In this document: positions 35,073-47,155 of the stretch, piece by piece | Position numbering within the stretch: position 1 is the first letter of the stretch | Layout: each line of letters opens with the position of its first letter | Assembly (NCBI GenBank): GCA_028532985.1 | Contig: JANCIK010000002.1 | Location: 620,001-684,000 of the forward strand | Reading direction: 5' to 3' | Length of the DNA: 64,000 nucleotides | Origin: Stropharia rugosoannulata | Lineage: Eukaryota > Basidiomycota > Agaricomycetes > Agaricales > Strophariaceae | Notes under the pieces: model-generated | What the model was told of the DNA's origin: nothing | The model's database searches: none | Seen by the model: the letters and a program-made list of their open reading frames with translations, nothing else | Made by a program: the position numbers and the translations under genes

Positions 35073-36417
35073 ACCCCACCTTCGACCAAAGCAAGATCCA
35101 TTCAATATTTCTTTCTTTCTTTAACGGCAGTCCTCACCTTGTTCATACGCGAGGCGCCTTCTGCACAAAACCCGGACCCTCCTGCTCTGATTAGCATCGA
35201 GTTACGTTGGCGTGTAAGTGTGTGCCATTATAAGCTGTTATCGGACCTGCTGGGGGCCCTTGAGGTTGCATGTACTTGTGCAAATGAAGTTGACATGGAT
35301 TTTGTATTCGCCAACAACTCTGCGTTGGTGGACACTGTAAGTCTAATACTCGCTGTCGGGAGGGCGATTCCCAAACTGGGGCTTTAAAATCCTGCCTCTC
35401 GCAATACCCTTGAGGAATCACAACGAACGGGGTCTGGCCGTTCGAAATCTCCCACAATAACTTCAAATTTCTTAAAGATGTGTATAAAGTTCGCCTACCG
35501 CTAGCGTAATGAACTTGCCAAGCTTCAGATATTTATACGTAGTCCTACACATACATGTATATACAGTAATTTTATTGCCTGGAATGCAGAGATCAATCAC
35601 TATGTGTTTGAAGATGAAAGGGTAGAAGATAACAAGGATCAGATGGGGTGCCCGAAAATTGAGCTGTGGCGGGCATTTTCGGCATGGAAGTACGAAGACC
35701 GTCGTGATAAACATCATAGACATAACAAAGAATTGTATACTCACGTTCTAGATGTTCAATCGACGTTAGAGTGTATGAAAGACAATGGCATCTGCAAAGC
35801 AAGTGTAAGTACATCGTTTAGATGAAGCATACAAGGAAGAATCAGAATATTTCGAAAAATACAGCCTTGAGTTTATCGTCACTGTGCATGAGCACATCAG
35901 GCGGTAACTCCTTGTATCATCCGAAAGGACAAATATGCTTAATAAAACGTACTGTATATATGCAAGCAGCGTTGGAGAAGCAGATGGAAGGCAGCGCGAG
36001 AGAGAAAATTATCACAGGAAGGAGGTGCATACGTAATGGTGCAAAAGCACTGTCGAGGTACAACGCGAGTGAAAAAAAGTCGTGTCTACATATAAATAGA
36101 CTATAATTACGTAATACAAAGGTTTAAACCCCGACATAAATTACCCAATTGCTAATGGAGATAACTTTAGGAGGTCAGCGAGCGGCTCACAGCTCATAGG
36201 ACCCACGCTGTAAAAGCCATCGTGCATCTTCGACTCCAGTATTCTGGCTCTCGGGCAGCCCATGACACATTTCTAGTTCATTCAACAATCTCAACTTCGT
36301 AATCAACTTTCCTCACGTTCATCAAGTCCGCGCGACATACACCGGAGCGGGCCCTTCGTATTCATCCAATCGCATTCCACATTCATTTCATCTTTTCACT
36401 AGCTCAGCCCGCACATA
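35073..36417. other. Intergenic with an in-frame extension of the F-box-like gene
   Basis: 35073-35387 continues the F-box-like reading frame beyond its stop codon. The remaining 1 kb shows only short frames of no recognisable character. The last 200 bp are C/T-rich and form the leader of the SH3 protein gene. Confidence 0.5.
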
Positions 36418-39400
36418 ATGAGTGCAGATCCACGGAGGCCAGTCCGACAGGATACCTATGACCTACGCGGGGAAATACACGCAGAGGACAGCCAGAACAT
36501 ACACGCACATGCGGACGCCCTTAACTACGGAACGGACGAAGAGGAACACTCCATGCTAGAAGACGATTCGGAACAAGAAGAAACAGAAGAGTACATGGAT
36601 GATGTCTCCTCAACTCTTTCCATTCCCAACGAATCCATCGACTTCGACATGGTCTACGCTCTGCACAGCTTCGCAGCAACAGTGGAGGGGCAAGCAAACG
36701 TCGTCAAAGGCGATAGTCTCTACTTAATGGACGACAGCAACAGCTACTGGTGGTTAGTTCGGGTACTCAAAACACAAGAAGTTGGCTACATTCCTGCTGA
36801 AAACATCGAAACTCCGTTTGAGCGACTTGCACGTTTAAATAAGCATCGCAACGTCGACGTGAGTATCCTCACAATACTTCCAGTATCTAGCTGATTTCAC
36901 ATACAGTTGGCCCTCCCCACCGATGCTGAGAATGCTGAAAGTCTTGTTGCTGCTCAAGATCGTGTCCGAAACGTGGCACTAGAAGGCCGCTCTCCCTCTC
37001 CAGACGCTAACCGGAATAATAGCCGCAGTAACAGGCGGCGGACGATTCACTTTAATTCCGTCAGACAGAATCATCGTTATATTCCGACTCTCCGTGATGG
37101 CGAGGAAGAGGAAGAAGACGAGGAATGGGAAGTTGGTGGTTTCGAGGATGAGGATCTTGAGCTTGCCGCAGAGCAGATGTACTCGCAAAGCATGGATGAA
37201 GATGACCTAGCAGCATCGATGGACCAAGATGAAAGCATGCAATGGGAGGATGCTGCTTCGGACATGCATACGCGTCAGCAACCTGGCGCATCAATTCCAG
37301 ATATTTTGCAACCTGGTTCTATCCGCGAGCATCAGGAACAGTTCCGCCTACGTCAATACCAGCAGGAACAACTTCATCAACATGAACAAGCTTTGGCGCA
37401 GGAGCGCTACCAACTACAACAACAACAACAACAGCAGCAGCAGCAGCAGCAGGCAGAGCTCCAAAAACAACAACAGCAACAACAGGAAGCGCAGACTACA
37501 CAGCAGGCCCTCCGTTCCGTTGGATCTCGCGAGAGACTTGCCCAAGATGGAGGCATGCGTGACCCTGCTGAAGCTACGGAAACTCGCAAGATGACTGTTA
37601 CTCCTACGATTGCACGAGAGTATGAAGATAGGCCCCAGAATGGAGGGTACTTGCCCAGCATCGTGGTCGATGAAGACCGCAAAAGAGCTCGTGACGACAC
37701 GTCTTCAGACGATTCATCGACGAAAAAAGCGAAAGGCAAAGACAAAATGCCAGCGCCTGTTAGCTCAGCAAACTACAACAAATCTTCCCCGGGCAAGCTG
37801 CGTAAGGATCCTGGGTCAAAGAGCGACACGGAGGATGAGGGAAAGAAGAAAAAATCCATGTTTGGCAACTTGTTCGGTAGTCGCAGCAAGAAGGAGAAGG
37901 AGAAAGGGAAAGACCGCAACGCGTCTATTGGTTCACTAGAAAGCGGCGACTACACCTCCCGTGGGTCGGAAGACTCGAGCAGATCCGGCCACAGGCCTCC
38001 CGCCGACGGGTCAATGTCTCCAACGACCAATGCTGCCCAACAACAGCAGCAGCAAGCAATTATCATGCGCAACGCCGTCGCCGATATCCGGGTTGGCACA
38101 CAGGACGAGCAGCACGGCTTGATGGCGCCGTCGACGCCTGAGAGGGTGGTTACGCCGCAGGTGTCTGAGCATGCAAATACCCTTCGTGAGCGTGATCAAC
38201 AACAGCGCGATCTATATAAGCAATATCTTAACCGTTCCCCTTCTTCACCTCCAGAAGCTCAGCCATCATATGGCCTACAGTCTGCGTCGTCCGTCATGCT
38301 TAGCTCTCCATCGACGAGCTCTGCCCTGGGACCGCCGACGACGCGCCCTCGACCTGGATCGCTTATCCTAACGAGCCCGTCAAATAATGATGGTCAGGCG
38401 AACTTGAGCGTCATCAGGGTGTTCGCTGGCAAAAATCTCCAGACCGAAGCAACTTTCAAAACTGTCTTGTTAAACCCGTCTACCACAGCGAACGATCTGA
38501 TTCGGCAGGCAATTCAACGGTTCAGACTTCCTGGAGGAGATGATCAGGGCGAGTACTTCTTGACAGTCAAACAGGTGGAGGGAGGAGCTTCGGCTGTTCT
38601 GCAACCTGGTGAACGCCCACTTGTTGTGTTTGAGACGCTCGTCAACGAAGCGATGGAACTGCCGAAGGTCAAACGCAGCAGCGTTGGAAGTATCAGCTCG
38701 ATTTCAAGTAACTTGTCTTTGCACCCGGCTATTACCAAGCTATCGATGAACGATTTCACAGACGACTCAGCAGTCAAGTTCTACCTTAACCATCGAGGTG
38801 ACAATAGCCTAGACGACAGTCTCAATGGTCATGAAGGTGACGACACTCTAACTGCGGATATGTCGTTGACCGATACCGAGCACTCAATATCCAAGAACCC
38901 TTTCCTCTCCATCTCAATTGCTGGTGCTAATGTAGCAAGCGAACGATTCTCATCTCCTTCTATCCGATTTGCTCTGCAACTCGTCATCTATGCGGAAGAC
39001 CTGCCAGACGACATGCAATTCCACCCTCAGACAGAAGCCATCGTGTTCAAGAGCTCATTGGCTGATCCTAATGCCCCTGTAATTGTGTCACCTGTTGTCA
39101 GGCGGAAGATCTTTATGTTCCCGAAGAACGTCACCGTTGCTGAAGTGACTGAGCTTGGTCTGGAGCGCTTTGGTATTCAAGACGGTGTCATCGATGGTGG
39201 CGATGAAGTGGAGGACAAGACCACGAAGCGAAGAAGCGGGGTCCGTGTTCGATATGGTTTAATGGTTAGCACCGACGGCCAAGGTATGTGATAGCGCTAT
39301 GTTTTACTTCCTCCAGGTGAAAATAACTGTTGTTTGCAGAACGGGAGTTGACACCGTCAAGTAAGGTGATTGATGCATTCCCCCGTCCGCCTCAGTTCCG

Positions 39401-40686
39401 CGCCCCAGACCGCCAGGTCGGTGGCAACAAGCGCCGCTCTCTTGACTCAGGTCAGCTTCTCGGATCTGTAGACGACATCCGCTCCGATGATCCCGTTTTT
39501 ATTCTTCGCCGTGCGACATCTTATCGCAATTCCACATCCCGTCGCCGCTCATCAGCACCTCTTGATGAAATAGCATTGCAGCACCTGCACCGAGAGTCGA
39601 CATCCAGCTATAACTCAGAAATACCAGTCGCTCTCGAGGACAAGGCCAAACAACCCTCTCGCCAGGAAATCATAGCTGCCCAACGGGCCGCTACGCGGGC
39701 GACGCAGCGCGCCATAGTCAGCGCTTCATCGAATGCGCTGCGTGGTATGGACGTGGTGCTCCCAGGAAATGCTGTTCTTCGTAGCTCGCGCTATGAAGTC
39801 GGCGACCGTATGCGGTACTCCTACGTAGAACCCGACGGTGAGTCGTACGATATTAGTGACATCATGGAACAGGAATGGCGCGAGATGGACGGTGCGCGGA
39901 CGGACCTGCTTGAGGGCGTGTTCATCCGCAACAAAGATGGCATCGGCGAGAAGCTCGATCGCGTTCTGAATAAGATCAGAAAGGGCAAGGGCAAGGAGCG
40001 CGATTACTCTTCTCTGTCGAGCGCGGACAGCAACCGCTTATCCACGCGCTCAGCATCAATTTCAGAGTATTCTGCCGACGAGACGGAGGAGGGTCGTCCA
40101 TACCAGGCCATGGAGCGTAATGAAGTGTTAGCGTCACCACCCCGTCCGGATCCCGTTGTTACTGCCAGTCCCAGTCCACCTATGTCGCGTGTGGGAGCAA
40201 CGACGCCCACTGCCCCCCGCCCGCTGCCACATAGCCCCGCCCAAATCATGGCCAGTCGCCGCAACCCGTCCATCTCGCACGTCATGTCCGCGAATAGTGA
40301 CGGACGCGGCACACCAACACAGTCGGATGTCGGCCGAGGCGAGGACCGGTCTGTGGCTGCGTCGATGAAGAACCAGAAGCCAAGGCTGGTTCTACCCAAA
40401 GATGACTTCGGAGTCGCACATATGATGGCGATTATTGAATACAAGGCCCTGAAGCCGCAGAAAGCAGAGAAACCCTTGGATCCTGTTGATGTGTTGTTAT
40501 TTGGCAAGCAGATAGACCCTGCCTCTTTGCATCCCGCTGCCCGTGAGATATATGGACCTGCGTTCAAACACCTCGACGATATCGATAAGGTACGCTTGTT
40601 GTTTTATTCATTTATGTACGCTCGTGCTTACGTTCTCCCAGATGTTGGATGAGTGCATTGGACGCTCCGCCGTTGGTGCATTCTAA
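36418..40686 (+). CDS. SH3 and Ras-association domain protein, Tea4/Bud14-like (1370 aa)
   Basis: Four exons: 36418-36858, 36907-39283, 39340-40589 and 40642-40686, all in phase. After an acidic N-terminus, residues 79-137 form an SH3 domain with ALHSFAATVEGQ, the acidic RT-loop region and NSYWWLVRV, ending in GYIPAENIETP. A long disordered region follows. It holds an acidic patch, a polyglutamine tract (about residues 310-345, CAA/CAG codons at 37420-37480) and a basic KKKKS block. Residues about 645-735 match a Ras-association (RA) fold (SVIRVFAGKN, then TANDLIRQAI). The C-terminal third is partly helical and disordered. The SH3 segment resembles that of the polarity factors Tea4 and Bud14, which link microtubule tips or PP1 to growth sites. 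That link is by similarity only. An RA domain would tie it to a small GTPase. Confidence 0.82.
37421..37480 (+). repeat. Polyglutamine-coding CAA/CAG tract
   Basis: A run of CAA and CAG codons, with one short Ala-Glu-Leu interruption, codes for glutamine within the disordered part of the SH3-RA protein. Mixed codons make it less slippage-prone than a pure repeat, but its length probably varies between strains. Confidence 0.85.
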
Positions 40687-41100
40687 GTGGTAAATTATTA
40701 TATGACCCACACTCAAGACTGTCATCCCTTCTTGGACAGAAGATATACCTTTGTCACCCGCTTTCTTGATGCTTTCTGCTACTGTAATTATGACAATCTC
40801 CGAATTGCTTCGATATACATACGCCCCTACACATTACTATGCAGTGTACATTTTATTTATTCATAATACGCTGTAGATATTCGATATATCATTTTGTGCG
40901 TCTTAGTAACATTTGCTTCATATATCATAATGATACCAAACTTTCACCATCATCTGCAAACGTCACTTAAGCTTATAAGGGCAAGAAAGCGCGGGAAAAT
41001 TGTTTTGTTGGCTCTGATGTCTTTGCAACTTGGTTTATTCCGTGATTCAATTGTACTGGTACTCAAGCTTATGCACGCATGCAGTAATTTGTTGATCCGC
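40687..41100. other. Intergenic, methyltransferase promoter region
   Basis: 414 bp. The reading frame of the next gene stays open upstream to 40894, with several in-frame ATGs, so a longer N-terminus is possible. No separate gene is visible. Confidence 0.45.
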
Positions 41101-41859
41101 ATGTCCCTCTCGAGGTTACCATTTTCGATTTCGGTTATATGGGCTGTTAGCATAATGCTGACAGCTCCACGACCGCCAGCAAACGCAGCTGAGCGAGTAG
41201 GTCCGATAGGCCCTGAGGTCTACTTGATGCCGACAGCAATAAAGGTGCATATACTTCCTGGATATATTTGCGTAACGAAGGAGTCTCAATACTTCAGATA
41301 GACATGCTTTTTTCTAGCAGGCAGCAGCGAAGTCTTAACTACCCTGGCGCATCTGGCTCCCGGGACGAGTTTCTCCGCCTTCGTCAACGCATGGTTTGTC
41401 TGGGCTGCCCCTTGTTCAAAAATTGTTGTCACCTGGCCCTTCCTCATGTCATGGTTATGCTGCATGGCCGGCACTCTCATAAGGCGACAATGCTACCGAG
41501 CACTTGGGGAGTCGTTCACCTTCGAAATCAGCATGCAGAAGGACCATAAACTGGTCACCTCTGGGCCATACGCGTATGTTCGACACCCAAGCTATAGCAG
41601 CGGCGCACTAGGGCTGTTTGGTGCGCTGACGTGCCATACGACTCGCGGCGCGTGGTTAGCGGAGTGTTCAGGGATTCTGCAACCTCCATGGGCCCTCCCG
41701 CTCGCGGCGTTTGGATGGGTAGCCGCCGCTGTCATATTCATATTTGCAATTGTGCCCAGGCTCGCGAGGGAAGATTCTATGATGCGAGGACGGTTCGGGG
41801 CTCGGTGGGATGAGTGGGCAAAAAAAGTCCCTTATAAACTGGTCCCAGGGATTTACTGA
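41101..41859 (+). CDS. Isoprenylcysteine O-methyltransferase-family protein (233 aa)
   Basis: Two exons: 41101-41244 and 41302-41859, with a 57-bp phase-0 intron. ICMT enzymes (Ste14 in yeast) methylate the C-terminal prenylcysteine of Ras-type proteins and mating factors in the ER membrane. The C-terminal catalytic signature is present: GPYAYVRHPSYSSG, where the Arg-His-Pro contacts S-adenosylmethionine. It is followed by the RLAREDSMMRGRFGARWDEWAKKVPYKLVPGIY segment in the form of an acidic residue, an R-F and a W-x-x-W-pattern. Three to four hydrophobic segments precede and separate these motifs. The start at 41101 gives MSLSRLPF, which fits the common opening of fungal relatives. Many mushrooms have several paralogues, so this need not be the Ste14 orthologue. 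Confidence 0.8.
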
Positions 41860-41924
41860 TAATGGTAAACATACAAAGAAAGTCTACCTGAGTGCTGGCA
41901 AGTGGTTGATGGTCGGGGGAATAA

Positions 41925-42570
41925 TTAGTTTAATAGGACATCCATTTCATTGTTCGTTGATGAATTATTTGAAGAAGAAAATACTTCGGCTCCAGAGGCC
42001 AATGAATCAATAAGCAAAGCCAGTCGGGCGGTCCCAAGGTTAGGTTCCTTTATTTGAATTTAAGCCCAAGGCGTCACCGACAAGATGGGAAGTAAAACAC
42101 ACCTTGCGAATCTCCTCTAAATCGTCTTGGAATCCGTCCACCACAGAAGACATCCAAAATTGTCGAAATCTCTCCTTGAGTTGTTTCTCGTCCTCTTGTG
42201 TCTTTTCAGAATCTGCGGATGGTAAAAATGAGGGCAGGGTGGCAGGTGGTGGTGAAGGCGATGGCGATGTGCGCCTTGTGGGTTTCGTTTCCCGAGGCAC
42301 TTTTTCCTCCCGTCTTCCTCTAGCTACAATAGGTTTACGTACTTCATCGTCGGAATCCGAGTCTGAGGACTCTGAAGAAGAAGAGGAGGACGATGACGAT
42401 GATTCAGATGCAGAGTGTGTTTGTGTCACTTCAAGATTAGAGGTTGTTTGCGGTGCATCATCGTCGCTAGAGTCGGAGGATGAAGATGATTCGCTGGATG
42501 ACGCAGCCCTTCTCTTGCGCTTCCTGACTCTCTTTCTCTGTGCTGTCGCTTTCGCTGCTGCAGCGGGCAT
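41925..42570 (-). CDS. RSA3: Ribosome assembly protein 3 (196 aa)
   Basis: Two exons: 42570-42103 and 42047-41925, with a 55-bp phase-0 intron. Rsa3 takes part in assembly of the 60S ribosomal subunit in the nucleolus. Residues 1-115 are low-complexity: a basic KRKRVRKRKRR block, then long Ser/Asp/Glu runs typical of nucleolar proteins. The conserved Rsa3 region is residues about 133-185, with RFRQFWMSSVVDGFQDDLEEIRK, continuing across the intron into EPNLGTARLALLIDSLASG. The second exon was added because the family motif continues exactly at the splice site. The start at 42570 is the first ATG; an upstream extension would need a TTG. The gene is convergent with the methyltransferase gene, whose stop is 65 bp away. 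Confidence 0.88.
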
Positions 42571-43444
42571 TGTAGCTCGACTTGGGCTCGACGACAACAA
42601 CTGCGACGAGGACGTTCCACAAATGTGCGATTGGAAAATATTGAGTCACATGATATCTATTTTATCCGGGCCGTGCTCCCGCGTGGGCGCCTATTCAACC
42701 GTTCTGTCAACGTTCCGTTCAACTTGTCTTTATGCCTTCATGGACGATAAACAAACAGACTCTATCAAAAAGGAGAAACTGGCATTCTAAAAGTATTCCT
42801 CGTATATTTATATACGTTGCGTCTAACCATCCATCAAAAGAACTGTGGATGCTCATATCTTTCACAGAAGATCGAAATTCGTACTCAAAGGCATGTCGCT
42901 ACTCTTAATATACTTCCCCAGCATATATTACTCAGCAGCCCAAATAAAGTCTTGTAGAATTTTCTATAAGCAGATATACGAGACTGACTTCTACCATTTT
43001 CTTCTACTCTTTGATTGTCAGATCATATTTACCAAGTGACTGCCTTAGTATACTGGTAAATATCGTACCGCCAATCACCTCCTGGCTTTTTTCTAGAGGC
43101 AGCTCTGAAGTAGCCACAGACTCTTCCGGAGAAGAAAAAAATGTACTCGCAGGCGCTTGTATACTGTGGTTCGCGGATGTTCTTCCGAGGTTGCGTCTAA
43201 TCTACATGACTCAGTTCCTATATTTTTAGACTGAAAGGATATAGTAGAAGCACACCTTTTTGCCCACGCTGAGGATAGATATGACGGAAAAGGTAACCCA
43301 AGATCTGAGGCCGGACGTCTACGCACTACCTTGCCATCAAGCCGCGCGTAAAGTAAGCTAATTTTGGACTCAACCAAGGTCTATAAGATGGTCGAAACAC
43401 CCAGTTTTTACAACAGATATCTACTAGAGCCATCCTTGAGCAGC
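42571..43444. other. Divergent intergenic region, RSA3 and dehydrogenase
   Basis: 0.87 kb between divergent genes. In-frame ATGs at 43364 and 43388 lie ahead of the chosen dehydrogenase start. The rest shows no gene, repeat or RNA. Confidence 0.45.
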
Positions 43445-44542
43445 ATGTCCAACCTCCAGAACAAAATAGTCATAGTAATCGGCGGGACGTCTGGCATCGG
43501 ATTTGCTGTAGCACTCGCGGCCTTGCAGTCTCTTGCCAGCGTCGTTATTATCGCGTCCAGCAACGCTGAACGTGTTGAAAGAGGCGTCAGGCGTCTCAAG
43601 TCCTATAACTTACCTGGAGAGGTGAGGGGCGACGTCTTGGATGCCAGCGACGCTGCAGCGATCAAGGACTATGCAATTCGCCTTGGCGCCGTCGACCATG
43701 TTGTTTGGAGCAGCGGTGACATACAGCCAGGCATGATAGACGGCAATCCCGATAATCTCAGTCACACAGGTTTGTGAAATTTTCAAAAAGCAAGGCGGGA
43801 GTAATCTAACATATTCTTCTTTGAATGACGTTATTCCAGGTCTATTCTCTGTCCGGTTCTGGGGACCATTTATTATGGCCCAAAATATCAAGTTCAACTC
43901 TGGTGGATCGCTTACACTTACGTCCGGTACCGTATAAATTTTCAGATCAAATGGAGCCTGTATCTCACCACGATACAAGGCATTGTGGATATCAAGCCAC
44001 CTCCACAGAGAGCAGCTGTGGCAGGCATGACTTCAGCCATAGGAGGACTGGCGAAGGGGCTGGCAGTGGATTTAGCACCCGTCAGGGTCAATGTTATAGC
44101 TCCCGGACCGGTGAGTTATCCCGTTTGATCTGACTATATGTATATTGATGGTCCAATTTTGTCCTTTTACTCCTTTAGACTGATACAGAGGTTTGGTCTA
44201 CCGTAAATTGTCTCGAAAAAACCTCTCATATTATGCATTCTGGCTAGCTTTTCAACATTATTCCGGAAGCGATGCGTCCAACTATGATGGAACAAATGAA
44301 GAAAATGAACATCCTGAGACGTGTGGCTGGACCTGAAGAGGTAAATAAAGATAGCTATAAATAAATAAGTGCTGTTTCTAATGAATAAACATCAATAGGT
44401 TGCAGAAGCTTACATCTTCGTCATGAAGTGAGTAAAATACAATTTGCTCTCGCAAATAGGTTTCTAATTTTAAACAAAACCTAGGTGTGGATATATTACT
44501 GGTCAGATTATCTGCGTAGATGGAGGGGTCTCAGTTGCATAA
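43445..44542 (+). CDS. Short-chain dehydrogenase/reductase (248 aa)
   Basis: Seven exons: 43445-43769, 43840-43926, 43980-44110, 44179-44202, 44248-44340, 44399-44427 and 44485-44542. All phases close. SDR enzymes oxidise or reduce alcohols and ketones with NAD(P). The cofactor loop reads IVIGGTSGIGFAVA. Strand 4 is WSSGDI in place of the usual NNAG. Serine is found in the GGSLTLTSG segment. Near the expected catalytic YxxxK site the sequence reads PPPQRAAVAGM, with no tyrosine. This is seen in a group of fungal SDRs of this length and suggests atypical chemistry. The C-terminal part has LAVDLAPVRVNVIAPG and ends in GQIICVDGGVSVA. The start at 43445 is standard for the fold; ATGs at 43364 and 43388 would add 27 or 19 residues. 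Confidence 0.83.
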
Positions 44543-44953
44543 GTCCCAAAGACGATCTAAAGCGTGTTTTTGTGTCGAAATGTTGCCCTGTACTTGAAGA
44601 TTTTATTGAATTCAAACTCAGTCTGTGACTGAAGTGCGGATTCTGTCTCCTCAAATTACCATTATACGTCGCATTGGTTCTAACCGAGTCCAATATGATA
44701 ACTCCGTTTACGTCAGTAATACAATGGACGCATTATTCGTCACGCGTCACTGGCACCTTCCATATTTAGAAACAACTCAGGGACCCACAATCATCAAACC
44801 TGAGGCCTGAGTTGTAGCATTAATATTATTTAGGTGGTCCTTCGGACTGAGGTTGTCATTGAGGTACTCGTAGTTCATGTTGCTGAGACCGTCAAATACA
44901 TAGTAGTGATATGTCCTCCGAAACGCACTTTTTTGATATCAATACCGCACAGC
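44543..44953. other. Intergenic between convergent genes
   Basis: 411 bp holding the 3' flanks of the dehydrogenase gene and ADE2. No gene is visible. Confidence 0.5.
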
Positions 44954-46898
44954 TTATGACTTGTTCACAACATATTTCTCCCATCCAACTTCTTCAAGTT
45001 TTTCAACTTTGCCTAAGACTTCTTCTTCCATGTCCTTCATATAATTCTCCATGGCTGAGACAAGAGTCGGCATACCAGCTGACAAGATCCGGACAGCCAG
45101 AAGACCCGCATTTACACCATTATTGATGGCGACAGTCGCGACAGGGATGCCGCGCTGAGAAACGGACGTTAACAAGTAATAAAACTGGTACAAAATTACG
45201 ACTCACAGGCATCTGAACAATGCTGTGCAGCGAATCTACGCCATCCAGCGTGCTTCCCTTCACAGGTACGCCTATCACGGGAAGGGCAGTCATGGCCGCC
45301 ACCATTCCAGGCAAATGGGCTGCGCCTCCTGCGCCCGCGATGATTGTACGCAGTCCACGGCTTGCAGCACTTCGCGCGTACTCCACAAGTCTGTTGGGCG
45401 TACGATGCGCAGAGACGATCGTGAGCTCATACGGCACATTGAAGCGATCAAGGATGCGCGCAGCGGGAAGCATTACAGGGAGATCAGAGTCGGAGCCCAT
45501 GATGATGCCCACGAGCGGGTGCGCGTCAGCGAAGCCAGAGCCTGGCTGCGGGGCCACCGAAGCGTATCGGTCAACCTCAGCAGGTGTCGCGTCTGGCAGT
45601 GTTTCCAGGAGGGGGCGGAGCCGTGCGCGTAGCTGTGCATCCGAGTTAGCGACCACGGTGATGTGGCCCATCTTGCGGCCCTTGCGACACTCGGCTTTGC
45701 CATACAGATGTACCGAGGCACCTGGCACGGTGAGTGCAACATCAGTGAGTTTCTTTATTTCGGACATGTTGGAAGAGTATCCGATTATGTTAAGCATGGC
45801 CGTTGAGGGGACCTTCAGCTCCGTCGAACCAAGTGGCATAGATAGGATTGCGCGCAGATGGTTTTCGTATTGTGAAGTTTCACAAGCTTCTATGGTATAA
45901 TGTCCAGAATTGTGAGGGCGAGGGGCGATTTCGTTAATAAAGATATGTCCTATGATCCACATGAGAAAAATGAGGCTAATCCTTGAGCATGTAAAAACGC
46001 ACCATCCTGCATCAAAAACATTTCAACTCCAAATATTCCAGCGCCGGTAAATGTCCCAATCGCCTTCTCAGCAATGGTGCGAGCTCGTTGTGATAGCGAT
46101 GCGTCGCGGCTTCGCAGGGGTACGAATACAAGATGACATATGTTATCTTTATGTACCGTTTCCACCACAGGATAAGACTTGATGTCGCCACTGACGGTTC
46201 GAACAACCATAACCGCGATTTCATGCGTAAACGACACCCATTTCTCCGCATATAAGGGTCGATTATTCAAAAATGTGATTGCCTCTGCTGCTTGAGAAAG
46301 GTCTCGGAGGACAAAATTGCCGCGCCCATCGTACGCAAGAGTGCGACTCTTTAGCATCAACGGCAGACCGAGCTTTGAAGCCGCAGCAGAGATGGATTCC
46401 ACCGTCGACTCCACTGCAAGGAACTCCGAAATGGGCAGGCCGTTCGAGGCAAGGTGTTCCTTTTGGCGGTATTTGTCTTGAATGACGCGGATGGTAGACG
46501 GACTGGGATGTATTTGCAGCTTGTCCGACAGGATCTCCTCCAGCGCAGCAACGTCGACATGCTCGATCTCGACGGTAAGGATATCAACCTTGTTCGCTAA
46601 CTCGCGGATCTTCTGGGGATCGGCAAACGATCCGTCAATATGCGCAAGATGCGATTCTGAAGGCAAAAGGATTTGCTTTGCAGGGCCATTATTTCCCGCA
46701 TCGAGAATTACGATTTTGACGTTCAAAAGTGAAGCAGAGGCCGCAAGCATACGTCCCAGCTGCCCACCCCCTATGTAGTTATCAATTTCACCTTCGATTG
46801 TGAATTTTTCGAAAAGCTAGAGCGGTGATCAGAGGGTTGTTGCCATTGCTTAGAGCAGACTCACGCTCACCAAGGATCCCGATGATTTTTTCTGACAT
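44954..46898 (-). CDS. ADE2: Phosphoribosylaminoimidazole carboxylase (579 aa)
   Basis: Four exons: 46898-46871, 46770-46003, 45949-45207 and 45154-44954. The introns are 100, 53 and 52 bp. The enzyme carboxylates AIR to CAIR in purine synthesis. The fungal protein fuses a PurK-like ATP-grasp part with a PurE-like mutase part. The N-terminus reads MSEKIIGIL and joins across the first intron to [12 protein letters not shown]. The ATP-grasp part contains [23 protein letters not shown] and [16 protein letters not shown]. The PurE part begins near residue 405 with [13 protein letters not shown]. It continues through IVSAHRTP, the [11 protein letters not shown] segment and [10 protein letters not shown]. 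Length and motif order are normal. It is divergent from RFC1, with 257 bp between the two start codons. Confidence 0.95.
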
Positions 46899-47155
46899 CG
46901 GAGAAGAGGTAAACAGGCGTTGCAGGCAAGGCCGAATTTTGGATCACGGCCCCGGAGGCGTCTGGGGGTGATGGCAAACAGAACACAACTTTAAGTGACA
47001 GGAACATGATGGTAACGCGAAGGGTCACACCATGTGCGCACTGTCACTCTTTGATAATATTGCTTAACCTTCGAGAGGCTTGTCTGCTTGTTGTAACTTG
47101 TCTGCCCAGTTAGCTTGACGTTCTTTCATTTTCCTGGTCTACTTATCGCGTCAGA
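46899..47155. promoter_or_regulatory. Bidirectional promoter, ADE2 and RFC1
   Basis: 257 bp separate the divergent start codons, so both promoters must lie here. No TATA box is obvious; the C/T-rich stretch at 47120-47150 is the likely RFC1 start region. Confidence 0.5.

Noticed and set aside
35604..36106. Two plus-strand frames of 73 and 94 codons
   Set aside because: Charged but without domain pattern, and overlapped by equally open minus-strand frames; treated as chance.
46771..46870. Extra small exon within the first ADE2 intron (after CTCTAG near 46826)
   Set aside because: Joining it breaks the frame and inserts residues into the invariant GGGQLG loop; a single 100-bp intron gives the canonical sequence.
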